From positions 12,032,501 through 12,096,500 of the forward strand of contig NC_092671.1 in the NCBI RefSeq assembly GCF_964355755.1: DNA of 64,000 nt. Reading direction: 5' to 3'. The number at the start of each line of letters is the position of its first letter. The stretch's first letter is position 1. This document shows, one piece after another, positions 53,392 to 64,000 of the stretch. Position numbers and translations under genes: made by a program. The notes under the pieces were generated by a model. The model was not told the DNA's origin. It worked only from the letters and a program-made list of their open reading frames with translations, and searched no databases. Origin of the DNA: Antedon mediterranea. Lineage: Eukaryota > Echinodermata > Crinoidea > Comatulida > Antedonidae.

Positions 53392-54205
53392 CTTGCAGAA
53401 AGAAGTCTATATTAAGAGGAATACGTGAAGAAAAACAAATACTGCAAATGTTAAGAATGATGACAATATAGATCACAAATACAACAATATTGAAAACATG
53501 GAATAATGTAAAAATGTAAACTGTTAATTAGATCTAAATAGAATATTTACTCACCTTAGTCGTTAATAGGTAATTTGTATCGTTACGCAAGCTCTCCGTA
53601 GACTAAAAGGTGTGGACATGTAAACTGGTATTTTATCATCTCATCACGCATAGGTTTTAATATATTAATATTAACGGTTATAATAGCAATATTAGCAATA
53701 CAAATATACATACAGCTGTTTTACAATTAGATTAATAAAACGTCAAATAAATTACATCCCGTTCTTTTTTTTCATTTATTTTTTGTTTAATCTTCTTTAT
53801 AGAGGGTGACTCTAAACAGTATATGCTGACAATCAATTGCTTATCGATGATGTTAGCGCTTTCCACTTTAATTCGATTGTAGGTAATTTTAAAAAACAGT
53901 TCAAACAATTAAGTTGACTCAGGTTTCAAGTCGTATCATGTAATAATCGTTTATGATGATGATGGTAGAGCTAATAGAAATTTAAGAAATAAAAACCACA
54001 TATAGTTTTGATTTTGTTATTTTATTAGATTTATTATATATTATTTATATGTCATGTAGTTAAAATCAGTGAGTTCTGCTTGAAATCCCAATTTCCTACG
54101 GTAATAGTCCCTACTATCCGGGAAATTTGAGTGATGTGCATAACTTAGTCTATGTAGGCTATGTATGACATATTTCAAAACTTCTTATTCACACCGTCTG
54201 TTTTA
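53392..54205. other. 5' flank of peptide gene 2, 3' flank of gene 3
   Basis: Homologous to 56550-56880 over GTATCGTTACGCAA, ACATGTAAACTGG and TAATATATTAATA. Presumably contains the gene 2 promoter and 5' UTR; no motif stands out. 53800-53950 resembles 56930-57000 (AGTTGACTCAGGTTT). Confidence 0.5.
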
Positions 54206-55336
54206 CTATCCGTTAGCTCTGTTAACGTCGTGTATGTTGTGATTAAATAAATCTGTAATAAAAACAAAACCAGTGTAATACTGTGCGAGTGCATTATCAT
54301 CAACTCAATGACAATTTTCAATTTTCCTTATTAAAAATTACATTACTCACTAAATGTTATGTAATTACACATATCATTTAGGTTTATAGAATCTTTAAAT
54401 TTCTGTTAATGTTTGTAAATTTGGAATTGAAACATATTGTTTGTATTAAAATGAAATTAAATATGAAAAAGGTAGCCTATAAACAGCTCATTAACCCCCC
54501 AAAAAGCTGAAAAGGTATATCACTCCTCCCTGGGTATACGAACAACGACTTACCAATATACGTACTGGTAATCGGTTCACATACGGCATTTCCATTTAAC
54601 ATGTAACATACTTCCGACGTCTCACATGTATTGGAATGGAGAGGACATGGCACTGTAGTAATACAAAAATATCAAGGTATCGTTTCAAACTTTGTCTTCT
54701 GTCAGCAATGGTGAATATTAATGGGGTATCACATTAATCAGAACGACGACTTGGGACAAGAAATTCATACCAAACTTTAGACGATTAATCTAAGATAGCC
54801 TAATCATTGTAAATAAATTCTTACTTATAGCCGTACATTCAACTTGTCTTTGAACTAACACATGTCATCATTCCAACATGGGTCGTAACAAAGATAAGAT
54901 ATTAAATGTGAAATACACTAGTTTACATCAATCCAAATACAAATTAACTAAATATTTGTATATGGTAAGATTTGACAAATTTAATTTTCATGGAAACCTA
55001 AAACGACGTTATATCAAACCACTTTTTATTTCTGTTTTCGACAGACTATTATTAGGCCTAGCCTATATGCTCTCTCCGTTTACAAACAATCTCTGGATCC
55101 GCCTCTGACGCACTGGTGCACCTTCAGTCAGACCATGGAGGAAAAAATAATCTGTAAATTGTAATCTGTAACTTATCTTTAAATGTTTGCAAATTGTCCC
55201 TAATTGCCAGAATATAAGAATTTGACAGCTCTTTAATACTTGTAAATCATTTGTAAAGAAATGCTTACGTGCACCCAGAAAATTCGACGTTTACATACAA
55301 AAACATGAATATTAGAATAGTTGACAATCAAAACAT
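54206..55336 (-). pseudogene. Secreted cysteine-rich peptide gene 3 (stop in signal exon)
   Basis: Minus strand. Exon 1 homologue 55336-55269 has TGA as codon 3 where gene 2 has CGA, and one extra base near its GTAAGC donor, giving phase 2. Exon 2 (54652-54554, 99 bp) has good CTACAG and GTAAGT sites and reads PCPLHSNTCETSEVCYML then VCEPI, again four cysteines. Exon 4 (54252-54206) is exactly 47 bp as in genes 2 and 4, ends in TAG and reads LFNHNIHDVNRANG. No exon 3 was found. The cysteine exon keeps its frame though the start is disabled: recent loss, an error, or an unseen first exon. Confidence 0.6.
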
Positions 55337-55785
55337 CGCAGAGAGAAATCTAAGAAATGTGAATATAAGACATTATTTTTAAAGTACACACATGAAATTG
55401 TCTGTTACTGTATAAAACAGTTTATCTCCAACCGTGAACAATAAGTTACAGGCAATATGTTTCATGACTCAATATAATCTTTGACAATTACCCTCTCCCT
55501 AATTGTGTGAAATCCTTGATCAAAGTAAAAAAAAGTGAACGCGCAAAAAGCCCTTAGAATTTCAACGAAAATGTACATAGGCCTACTATTCTCCAGATTT
55601 GCAATAAAGTCATAGATCCATATTCATTCACGGACCAAATATTTGGAACGCGCTCTATAAAACCAATAAATTAAAATCCCAATACTCTTTTGAAAAAAGA
55701 AACTAAAGAAATGACATTGAGTACATGTATGTATAGTGCCTCCGGGGGACAAACAGTCTCATGTCCTTTTATACCAAACCTGTAG
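55337..55785. other. 5' flank of peptide gene 3
   Basis: No coding feature. It may hold regulatory sequence. AT-rich and not obviously shared with the other members. Confidence 0.4.
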
Positions 55786-56343
55786 TCCAATGTACAATTT
55801 TATGTCATTTTAGAAATTTAGAATTTTATTTCAGTTATGTTTGACATCCCAACGCGATTTCCTGCGGTAGTTCCATGCCATTTGATATTGAGCTCCTCGA
55901 TGTTTCTACATTATTTACGAAAGTGCTCCACCATCCTCCTGTTTTGTTTTGCCGCTTTTGTAAGCTATTCCACGTGATAGTGCTTTTATATAGGTCTGAT
56001 TTGTTTTTTAAATAAAAGACTATTAGTGCCTATTATAACAAATATTCTGATTTAAAAGGAATTGTACATCCGGGAAGGGCGAGTGATTTGTGCACAACTT
56101 ATGTATGTTGTGTGTATTATTTATATTCTATAATTCCATTCCATTGATTATGGCCTGTAGCTTATCATAATCATTTAAACCACTGTCAGTCGATGTAAAG
56201 GCTTACATTCAAAATATCCATCGAATATTAAGTTTACAGTTTTTACCGTAAATAATTACATTCACCAATGGTTTTACTAAATATTGCGTGACAACTAATT
56301 GTCTGGCACTGACTTTATAGCCTAAATTGATATAATATATAAT

Positions 56344-56384
<41 letters not shown>

Positions 56385-56560
56385 AATAATAATAACAATA
56401 ATAACACTCATAATAATAATATAATAATCTATAATAATCTCCGTTCTTCTTCCACCTCATAAAACATGAATAGAATAATTGACAATCGAAACATCTTGTA
56501 GAAAGAAGTCTATATTAAGAGAAGTAAGTGAATAAAAACAAATATGATGATAATATGGAT
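55786..56560 (-). pseudogene. Deleted copy of the peptide-gene unit
   Basis: Matches the gene 2 unit (51899-53500) at both ends but lacks exons 1 to 3. The 3' flank is kept (55786-56340), then an AATAAT microsatellite (56340-56430), then an exon 3 fragment (CCGTTCTTCTTCCACCTCAT on plus) fused directly to the upstream part of exon 1 (ATGAATAGAATAATTGACAA). No cysteine exon. Non-functional. Confidence 0.65.
56340..56430. repeat. ATA/AATAAC microsatellite
   Basis: (AAT)n and (AATAAC)n run of about 90 bp inside the deleted gene copy. Confidence 0.9.
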
Positions 56561-57192
56561 CACAAATACAACAATATTGAAAACATTAAATAATGTAAAC
56601 TGTTAATTAGATCTGAGTAGAATGTTTACTCACCTTAGTTATACAGGTAATTTGTATCGTTACGCAATCTCTCAGTAGACTAAAATGTGTGGACATGTAA
56701 ACTGGTGTTTTATTATCTCATCACGCATAATATATTAATACTAATTCTTATATTAGAAGGATTAGCAGCAATACATACATGCATCTGCTTTACAATTAGA
56801 ATAATAAAACGCTTATCAAATTAATTACATCCCAGTTTTTCTCGACTTTTTAAAAATGTATTTTTTATTTTGGCATAAATTGATCATTATCATAATAATT
56901 AATTACGAACTGTAGCACACAATTTAAACTATTTTAACCCGAGTCAACTTAAAAGTTGGCTTAGGTTTTCAAGTTGTTTGTAATCTTGAACTTGTTATTG
57001 TATTAGACCAGGTCAATATGTCAGAAATTAGAATCAGTGAGTTCTGCTTAAAATCCCAACCCGATTTGCTACGGTACGGTAATAGTTCCTATAGGCCTAT
57101 CCGGGAAATGCACAACATAGTCTATGTAGGCCTACTAAATATCTTAAACTTATGAAATATTTCATAAATTCTTATTCACACCGTCTGTTTTA

Positions 57193-59072
57193 TTATCTTT
57201 TAGCTCTGTTAACGTCGTGTAAGTTGCGATTCAATGAAGCTGTAATAAAAACAAAATCAGTGTAATACTTGATATCAGTGCATTATCATCAAATCAATTT
57301 TACTTTATAAAACTTACGTTACTCACATTTATTTTTTGATTGTAAAAGCGCTTTATAAATCGAACATTTTAGGGTGTTTGATTCAATGTAATTTGTCATG
57401 GGACAAACAAGTCGACTTGATACTGTATCGAATTGTAACTGTCTCATAGGTCTGATACGACTAATAACATCGAATGCTTCTAAAGAAGTAGCTCTGCACC
57501 TTTATAAGTCACTTGTCCTACCTTGTTTGTATTATTGTTCCCCAGTCTGGTGAGTGTATCTTAAGAAACACATTCATCAGTTTTGGTACAGCGGAGAGCT
57601 ACTTGCATGATACTTAGGAAAAGATACTTGGAACAATCGTATTTCAACAGAAGAATGGAGTAAGGTCTATTGTCTGTCGAAAATAGACGTGCTTTCATTA
57701 ATATGTCCTTTATTGCCAAATTACTTATTTCTCATAGATCTGATTTTATGAGCAATTTTATTGAATCTTTTGTTATTAACAAGATGCATCAAGATGTCAC
57801 TTACGTTTCATCATGGTATCGCTAGGAATGATGCGTACAAATATTCCGGAGTTATTTGTTTTCCAAAGGCCTTTTCTGTACTCTATGTGGGGATTCGTAA
57901 TTATGTCATTGAAGAGCCTTTCCATAAGTTTAAAGCCAGTTTAAAACAATTTTATACTGATGTTTAATTTTGTAAATATAATGATGAATGTACAATAATC
58001 TATTTTTATAATACAAGTATCTATTTTTATAAATCAATCTTTAATGTACAATAATCCTTCTTTTTTTTTTATTATATAAGCATCTATTTTTGCAATTGAT
58101 TATGACCTGTGGCTTATCATAGTCATTTCAACCACTTTCAATCCATATTTTACAAGTAAAATATCAATCGAACGAACTTGTGTTTTACACTGTAAAAATC
58201 TGTACAGTAAAGTTTTTCGACCGTAAAAAAATTACATCCAGCAACAATTTTACTAATTATCTATCTGCAGGCTTGTTTGGTACTGACTGTAATGGCCAAA
58301 ATTGATCATTATTATAATAATTAATTATGAACTAACTGTCAATTCTCGGTTCTTTAGCCTCAGGTTTTAGCTCAGGTTCTTGTGCTGTGGTTAACAAAAA
58401 GATAGAATCAACATCAATGAATCTTAAACTAGAATATTCAATTATCAACGTATCGTAATTGTGGGACTACTTTGACGACTTACCAATCGGATTACGAATA
58501 CATTCAACACTTTTACCATAGGGACAACATGTTTTGTTTTCTTTACATGAATTTGAATCATCACATTTACCGGCTACGGATAAAAAAGGATATATGAATC
58601 AGCATTAATAATGCATAATATTGAAATATCAAAACTGTTTGTCTTTATATTCCTGTTATTGTAGGCCTACACTAATCGTGGGTTACAATTGTAAATAAAA
58701 TGCATCATAAAACATCGCATTATTCGAGATATACCACTATATTAACGTTTCAATACTGTATGTTATTTCATGGATGGTCACTCCAACATGGTTTTGAAAG
58801 AAAAGTTAGAGTAAATGTGAAATACAATTTCATCAATCCAAATGGAATTGACAAAATATGGGTATTTAGTATAATGAATGGCTACAAAGCCACTAATTGT
58901 GATACGTCGTCGACTGTGTATAACATCCTGAGAATGACATGAAATTAGTTGACAGATTTAATTTACACCAATATTCATTGGACTAGAAGTAGGTATCGGT
59001 AACTCTCACTAACTTGCGCTCGACGGTTACATACAAAAACATGAATATAAGAATAATTGACAATCGAATCAT
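57193..59072 (-). pseudogene. Secreted cysteine-rich peptide gene 4 (8-bp deletion in signal exon)
   Basis: Minus strand: exon 1 59072-59014, exon 2 58573-58484, exon 3 58384-58337, exon 4 57239-57193 (47 bp). Exon 1 reads MIRLSIILIFMFLYVTVE but lacks 8 bases present in genes 1 and 2 (TTGTCTAG of the SSA region), so the junction phase is 2, not 1, and a stop follows in exon 2. Exon 2 reads KCDDSNSCKENKTCCPYG and EC (five cysteines, two adjacent). Exon 3 reads QEPELKPEAKEPRID. Splice sites are all intact. Intron 3 holds a LINE fragment (57375-57966). A single repair of length would restore the frame, so check for a sequencing error. Confidence 0.6.
57375..57966 (+). pseudogene. Non-LTR RT C-terminal fragment in intron 3 of gene 4
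   Basis: Plus strand, in broken frames: LHLYKSLVLPCLYYCSPVW, then LKKHIHQ, FINMSFIAKLLISHRSDF and finally VIEEPFHKFKASLKQFYTDV with a stop. This is the post-thumb region of CR1/jockey-type RT. It lies antisense to the host gene. Confidence 0.6.
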
Positions 59073-60840
59073 CTTGCAGAAATAAATCTAGCACTAATAA
59101 TAAGTAGTCACTAAGTGAAGAAAAACAAAATGTAAAAGTTCAAAATAATGTACACAAAAATTAGTACAAAAATTGTGTTCTTTTGAAAACATTATATTTA
59201 TAATATATATTATATAATATAATATATAATATTTATAATAATAAATATAATGAAGATCTCAACCGATTCTCTGTACTGTGTCTAGATTTGTCCATTATAG
59301 GAATATTTGCGTTTTACATGTTTCTCTTTGCTATCATAACCTTACATGAAACAGGCACCACATGTAATACAAATGAGATAGGCCTACTGTATTACCTAAC
59401 AAATTAAAACATATAACAAAAGACATTGATTGGATACCGGCGGCGGGCAAATAAAAAAAAAACAATTCTTACTAGTTAAACAAGTTGATTGTCAATTATT
59501 TTTAATTTATGCAGATATAGGCCTAAGTTGCCGTTTTGTTTGTTGAAATTTGAATTGTTTTTTTTGTTTTCAATCATCATTTATCTTAAGTCGGTTTGTC
59601 CCACTTCTTTATTTCTTCCAAATAATGAACATGGTACAAGACAATAAATACATAGCAGACAATGTACCGTTAAACCATGGAGCTATAGATTCATGGTTAA
59701 ACAACCCAATGTCTGGACATCTAAGATTAATCTTTTATAATAATATTGTAGTCATGGTATTCATATTTTCAACCCAAAAGTGTGTTTCTAACCTATGTTG
59801 TAAATTACTTCCGAAACCCATTTTAGAAGATATTCGTTTTTCTTTGGTATGTCACTCATGGTATGACATTTATAATTACCGTATTTATTCGGATTGACGT
59901 TTGCAGAACGAGCAGTAATAAATGTATGCTGCAGCAGACACTGGTTGTGGGCTACCATGGTCTATTAATAGGCCTATAATCATTTTATGTATAAATCTAA
60001 ATAATTATTGCATGTGTTGAAATTTTATTGATACCGTAAGCAAAAATTACGATACAAACAAAAATTGATTTAATGAGATAATAATCATATAGGCCTAAGC
60101 ATTAACAAAACTGAACATTGTTTTTCAAATTCATTTATAGATAATTTAAAAAAACAGTTTACCATATGCCTATTTTGTCAATAAAACAGATGGTCATATT
60201 AACATATAACACAGTATTCAATATTTATAATTATAGGCTTTACATGATAATTGTTATGCACCTTTGACAAACATGTTTATTTTTAATGACTGTTTTTGAG
60301 CGCCGTAACAAATAAAAATATGATTATGAAATAAAGTTTGAACTGAATAACTCTGAATAATTAATTGTTTTAATTGGAGTGTTGCATGACAACACTGCAA
60401 CGACGCATCACTCGTATAGTGACACATTCATTAACAAACACCTGTCATACATCTTACCTTTTATCAGGTATGTAAAACTTTATATTTACTCTTTCATATT
60501 CAAATCATTTTTGTTAATGAAGACAACATCATAGGCCATATCTGCTACCATAGCCTCAATATATATGTGACAATTTATTATAGAATATGCTTACGATACT
60601 AGACAAATTAAGGCATTAGGCCAATATGGAGATACAGTCCAGAGAATCGAGTAACGCGATGGTGACGGAGAAACTGTATTGTGATATGATGATGACGACG
60701 ACAGTCAAAGGCGACCATGATTTGGTGGTGGTGATAACAATAAATTCTAAAAAAATAATTCCCTAATTTCTTTATTTTATTGTTTTTTCGCACACGTCAT
60801 TTGATGAGATGTTGCATAAAACGTTGCTTATTATTCGTTA
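59073..60840. other. Intergenic DNA between peptide genes 4 and 5
   Basis: 59090-59350 is homologous to the 5' flank of gene 1. 59350-60840 is AT-rich with GGCCTA words. The frame at 59550-59897 (115 codons) has no recognisable domain. This stretch lies between genes 4 (minus) and 5 (plus), so the two are transcribed divergently from it. Confidence 0.45.
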
Positions 60841-60880
60841 CCGTATTTTGTATCTCTAACAGGTTTCTAACATTTAAAAG

Positions 60881-61302
60881 ATGGTTCGAATTTTGATTGC
60901 TTTGTACGTGTTTCTGTTTTTAAACAACGTAATGTTAGAGGCTGCTGGTGGTTAGTAATTATGATTATTATTATTTTTTTACATTTTGTAGGCCTAAGCC
61001 AAATTTTTTATTTTTTTTTAGAGGGTAACCCTCTCAGAAATTACATTTATAACATATAAAATTACACATCCTCATATGTAAGTGTGTGTATTCCAAAACA
61101 ACGTTCAATAAATTTGGCAAGCTATGCCGTTTCATTTTTTTTGTAGTTTTAATTGTTTAATTTTCTTTATATAGATTCAAAACCATGCGACCCAAATCCA
61201 TGTGAATTCACTTGTAATGAGCTTAAAAGTGGAGACCAGGGTTACACATGCACCAAACCTACAAAACTTAAATCTAAGTCACGTACGATTTGTTTGAATT
61301 GA
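60881..61302 (+). CDS. Secreted cysteine-rich peptide gene 5 (plus strand, two exons)
   Basis: Exon 1 60881-60950 encodes a signal peptide, MVRILIALYVFLFLNNVML then EAAG, with donor GTTAGT in phase 1. Exon 2 61175-61302 begins after acceptor TTTCTTTATATAG and reads PCDPNPCEFTCNELKSG...YTC, ending with a basic tail TKLKSKSRTICLN and TGA. 198 coding bases, 65 aa. Cysteine spacing C-x4-C-x3-C-x11-C plus one near the C-terminus. The PC.PNPC core, GTTAGT donor, phase 1 and signal-exon length link it to the minus-strand family, but the acidic and tail exons are replaced by a basic tail. An AATAAA word follows at about 61365. Function unknown. Confidence 0.62.
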
Positions 61303-62450
61303 TTAAACTTTAATTAGGCCTACATCACATCTTGAGAACGAGTCGCACTGTAAATAATTTTAAATTAAATAAATAATCACGACGCATTTGGTCATCGTCG
61401 CTTGTGATTGGTCAACTCACTTGAGTTGCGTCTATATATGTCACTGCGTTGCGTCCAAGAGAGCTTTTGTGAAATTAACAACCAAATTCAATTCATGGTT
61501 GGAAAGGGCAGTTATATTAACATTTCAATTATAACCACAAGTATTCTCCAGATGCATACAGTAACCAGTATCATGATTACTACCATACTTTTTACTTGGC
61601 AAAATATAGTATAGTACTTTCTTTGTATGTTAGCACGGTACCGCCTACAATTTTCAAATTATTATTCTGAAAATGTCGGTGTAATGTATACTTACAGAAC
61701 ATGCCTATTGAAATTCAAGAAAATTGGTTTGTTATAAAATTTATATTCTTTTAACATGGTCCGAAATATCAACATGCGTCCTCTGTTTCAATATTATATT
61801 TATATTTTTTTAAGTACTTCACTCAGTTTCTGAGTGCTTTCATTTATTATTTCAATGATTCTTTTAGATCTTAATGCGATGTTCATCAGTAGGGGTGATG
61901 CTAAACACGATTAGAAGTAATTCTGATCCAGCTGTACTATGCAAGCCATAGTACAAATACAGAAACGAAGCACAATAGGAGAATGGTCGATAACGCCTTT
62001 GCAAATGTATTCTTATTGATATTATATTAAAGTATATGAAAGAAAATAAATGCAACAAAACTATTCTTAGGCCTATTGTCAATGTGTATTTTTTAATTTT
62101 GCCGAGGAGTCCGTGCTAAAAAAACAACAGTAACTAATTATAATTAAAGTAAATCAAAAGGCATTTCATTTACATAATTTTACATTGTTTGCCACAACTT
62201 TGTCAGTAATGGTGACTGTTGATAGAAATCAATTATCACACTCATTTTGGACTAGAACTCATGGTCCTACAAAAAATGCATAGCATTGTCAGACTATATC
62301 GTAAATGAATATCTTAGATTACCTTACCTTGATCAAAGTATAACCTAAGATAACGTGTTATGTTTGACAACTCTGTGCAATACCTGTGAACTTAACATTT
62401 AAAAGTATAGGCCTATGTTAGGGATATACGAATTCTCACTACGGTAACTT
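61303..62450. other. Intergenic DNA
   Basis: No gene is supported. 62190-62260 resembles intron sequence next to exon 2 of the family (CACAACTTTGTCAGTAATGG), so a decayed member may lie here, with the exon-1 remnant at 62450. No cysteine exon could be read. Confidence 0.45.
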
Positions 62451-62519
62451 TTGCTAGAAAACTCGACGTCGATAGTTACATACAACAACATGAATAAAAT
62501 AATTGGCAATCAAAGGATT
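62450..62519 (-). pseudogene. Signal-peptide exon remnant of the peptide family
   Basis: Minus strand. Aligns to exon 1 of genes 1-4 (TTGATTGCCAATTATT, TGTATGTAACTAT, CGAGTTTTCTAGC), but the start ATG is ATC, the third codon is TGA, and the donor is GTTACC. A dead copy. Confidence 0.6.
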
Positions 62520-62813
62520 GTGCAGAAAGTCTATGAGAAGTGTTTGAAGAAATGATTTTTAGTTATGAATATTGACGGCAATAAAGAACACAAGTAAAAT
62601 TAACTGTCTTCTTTATTTATCGTTGAACATGTGAAATAAGTTACGGTATCTAGGCCTAAAATAATAGTAAATTGTTAAACAGATCTGAAATAAAAATGTA
62701 CTTACTTTGTATCGTTATTCAATTCAATTTCAAAATGGCCGATATATAAATTGTGTTTTATCAGGGAAACTGAGTAAATTGTATTATCTCATTATTCATC
62801 TTGTAATACAAAC

Positions 62814-62814
<1 letters not shown>

Positions 62815-62894
<80 letters not shown>
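62815..62894. repeat. (TA)n microsatellite
   Basis: About 80 bp of uninterrupted TA dinucleotide. It creates the artificial Tyr-Ile repeat frame at 62707. Confidence 0.97.
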
Positions 62895-62896
<2 letters not shown>

Positions 62897-63740
62897 TTGT
62901 TTATTAATTCCCTATTGAAAGAAAATTAATTCATGGCACAAAACAGTTGAAGAAACTGTCAATTGTTAATGTTTTAAAACAGTCTCGACATTTTATCGAC
63001 TCTTTTGGTAGTTTCTACGTACAATTGAAATAAGTGATGATTTTGATTGACAATATTGTCAATTTATGTCTATTTTTATTAGACCTATAGTGGTTTCTTT
63101 TTACAGTTGATAAGTAGCAACTTATTTAGTCAGTGACGACGAAAAGTCAACCAGTCAAATGTTCCTTTCCAAGTCTCAAGTTATTGTCTTTATGTCATTA
63201 AGTACGTTTTAATTTTTTGTCTGAATCATCTGATCTAAACTATCGGAAACGAACAAGGAATAACAAAAGTAAAACTGTTACAGTGCTAATATTTTATTCC
63301 TGTTATCGTAAGTATTTTATAATTTTCATTTATACTCTTAGGCCTATGTTAATTACGATTTTAATGTCGAAAAGTGAGAACAGTTAGATGGTCATGGCGC
63401 AAAGATTTAGTTAACCATTTCTAGCAGCATCAGCCCAATTGGAATAGAGTGAACCTGAAGAAAGATAAAAATGAGTACTTTGAAAGAAGCTCTGGGTTTG
63501 TTTATTGTGCAATAGAAAATTGTAATAAAATTCTCCCGAATATGGTGAAGCAGAATGCAGAGTGTCGTGAAATCAGGTTTTTTTTAAAGTCGTGGGATAC
63601 AGGAAATTCACCAACATTTTTGTCAATTTGGGGAATTGTTCGTAAGAAATCTAAAGAACAATCGTTTTATTTACGAAGTATTTTTATTATAAATATTTAT
63701 ACGGTTAACGATTGTTGAGATCAATAAAATCGCATCAAAA
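62895..63740. other. Intergenic DNA, 3' side of peptide gene 6
   Basis: No clear gene. The plus frame at 63449-63718 has three cysteines but no family resemblance. Exons 3 and 4 of gene 6 might lie here but were not recognised. Confidence 0.4.
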
Positions 63741-63749
63741 ATTCCTTAC

Positions 63750-63842
63750 CTATGTCTTGGCACTGCCGGGTTCCATCCTCCATAGTGTAACACTCTTGGA
63801 CCTCTGAACACTCTGGGATACACCGTGGTGGGTGAAGTTCAA
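63750..63842 (-). CDS. Secreted cysteine-rich peptide gene 6, cysteine exon (partial gene)
   Basis: Minus strand exon of 93 bp (31 codons), phase 1 at both sides: donor GTAAGG after ATAG, acceptor AAAAAG with a weak pyrimidine tract. It reads CIPECSEVQECYTMEDGTRQ then C: four cysteines spaced C-x3-C-x5-C-x9-C, in line with exon 2 of genes 1-4. The signal exon would be to the right, beyond the window. Confidence 0.5.
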   Translation of the reverse strand: MNFTHHGVSQSVQRSKSVTLWRMEPGSAKT

Positions 63843-64000
63843 CTTTTTTTTTAAATGCATGAGACATATTTGATAATTGAAATAAAAAATAATTCACTAA
63901 ACTAAAACAAAACGGTTTAACATGCGTGACGCATAAATTAAATCTACGGTCGGCTGGATCGAAAATCGATAAAATAGGGTCTGATGACAATAGTAAATAC

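Noticed and set aside
59550-59897. 115-codon plus-strand ORF
   Set aside because: Hydrophobic start and no domain recognised; AT-rich region with no homologous frame next to other family members.
62707-62895. ORF with (Tyr-Ile)n
   Set aside because: Translation of a TA microsatellite.
63449-63718. 89-codon plus-strand ORF with several cysteines
   Set aside because: Not in line with the peptide family spacing, no signal peptide, no splice context. Probably a chance frame.

Overview
The window is from an animal nuclear genome. It contains a eukaryotic 18S-5.8S-28S rDNA unit, spliced genes with GT-AG introns, animal-type non-LTR, Ty3/gypsy, Helitron and PIF/Harbinger-like elements, and AT-rich intergenic DNA with a recurring GGCCTA motif. 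A marine invertebrate, possibly an echinoderm or other deuterostome, fits best. That is an impression rather than a proof: the rRNA pieces were compared only with remembered conserved blocks. Most of the window is repeats. There is no ordinary housekeeping gene and no intact transposon gene.

Region 1 (1-9.3 kb) is a scrambled rDNA unit carrying R2-type retrotransposon copies. Two partial 18S pieces each run into a 9-bp tandem array and then into the 5' part of an R2-like element with three zinc fingers and, in the first copy, a Myb domain. The second copy is internally deleted and returns to the 18S 3' end. ITS1, a 5.8S-like gene and a 28S piece fused to it follow. A third R2 copy (RT, CCHC motif and restriction-like endonuclease) ends exactly at the canonical R2 site of 28S.

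Region 2 (9.3-21.5 kb) is non-coding repeat DNA. It holds a Harbinger-like element with TAA duplications and a Helitron inside it, a 1.3-kb minisatellite of about 30 bp units, an AT-rich satellite, a terminal-inverted-repeat element inserted in a retrotransposon ORF1 with an 8-bp duplication, and Helitrons of a second family.

Region 3 (21.5-37 kb) holds a decayed PHD-FLYWCH-MULE transposase gene on the minus strand, interrupted by a nearly full-length CR1-type retrotransposon. Two more broken non-LTR elements and a block of tandem copies of about 0.6 kb follow.

Region 4 (37-64 kb) holds a 3'-truncated Ty3/gypsy element and then a previously unrecognised (to me) tandem family of short genes for secreted cysteine-rich peptides. 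Members on the minus strand have a signal-peptide exon, an exon with four cysteines resembling the first half of an EGF domain, an acidic exon and a short tail exon, all joined by phase-1 introns. One member (52.3-53.4 kb) appears intact. Others are broken in different ways. A divergent two-exon relative lies on the plus strand at 60.9-61.3 kb. Helitrons and a non-LTR element separate the members. I consider this family the most interesting content of the window.
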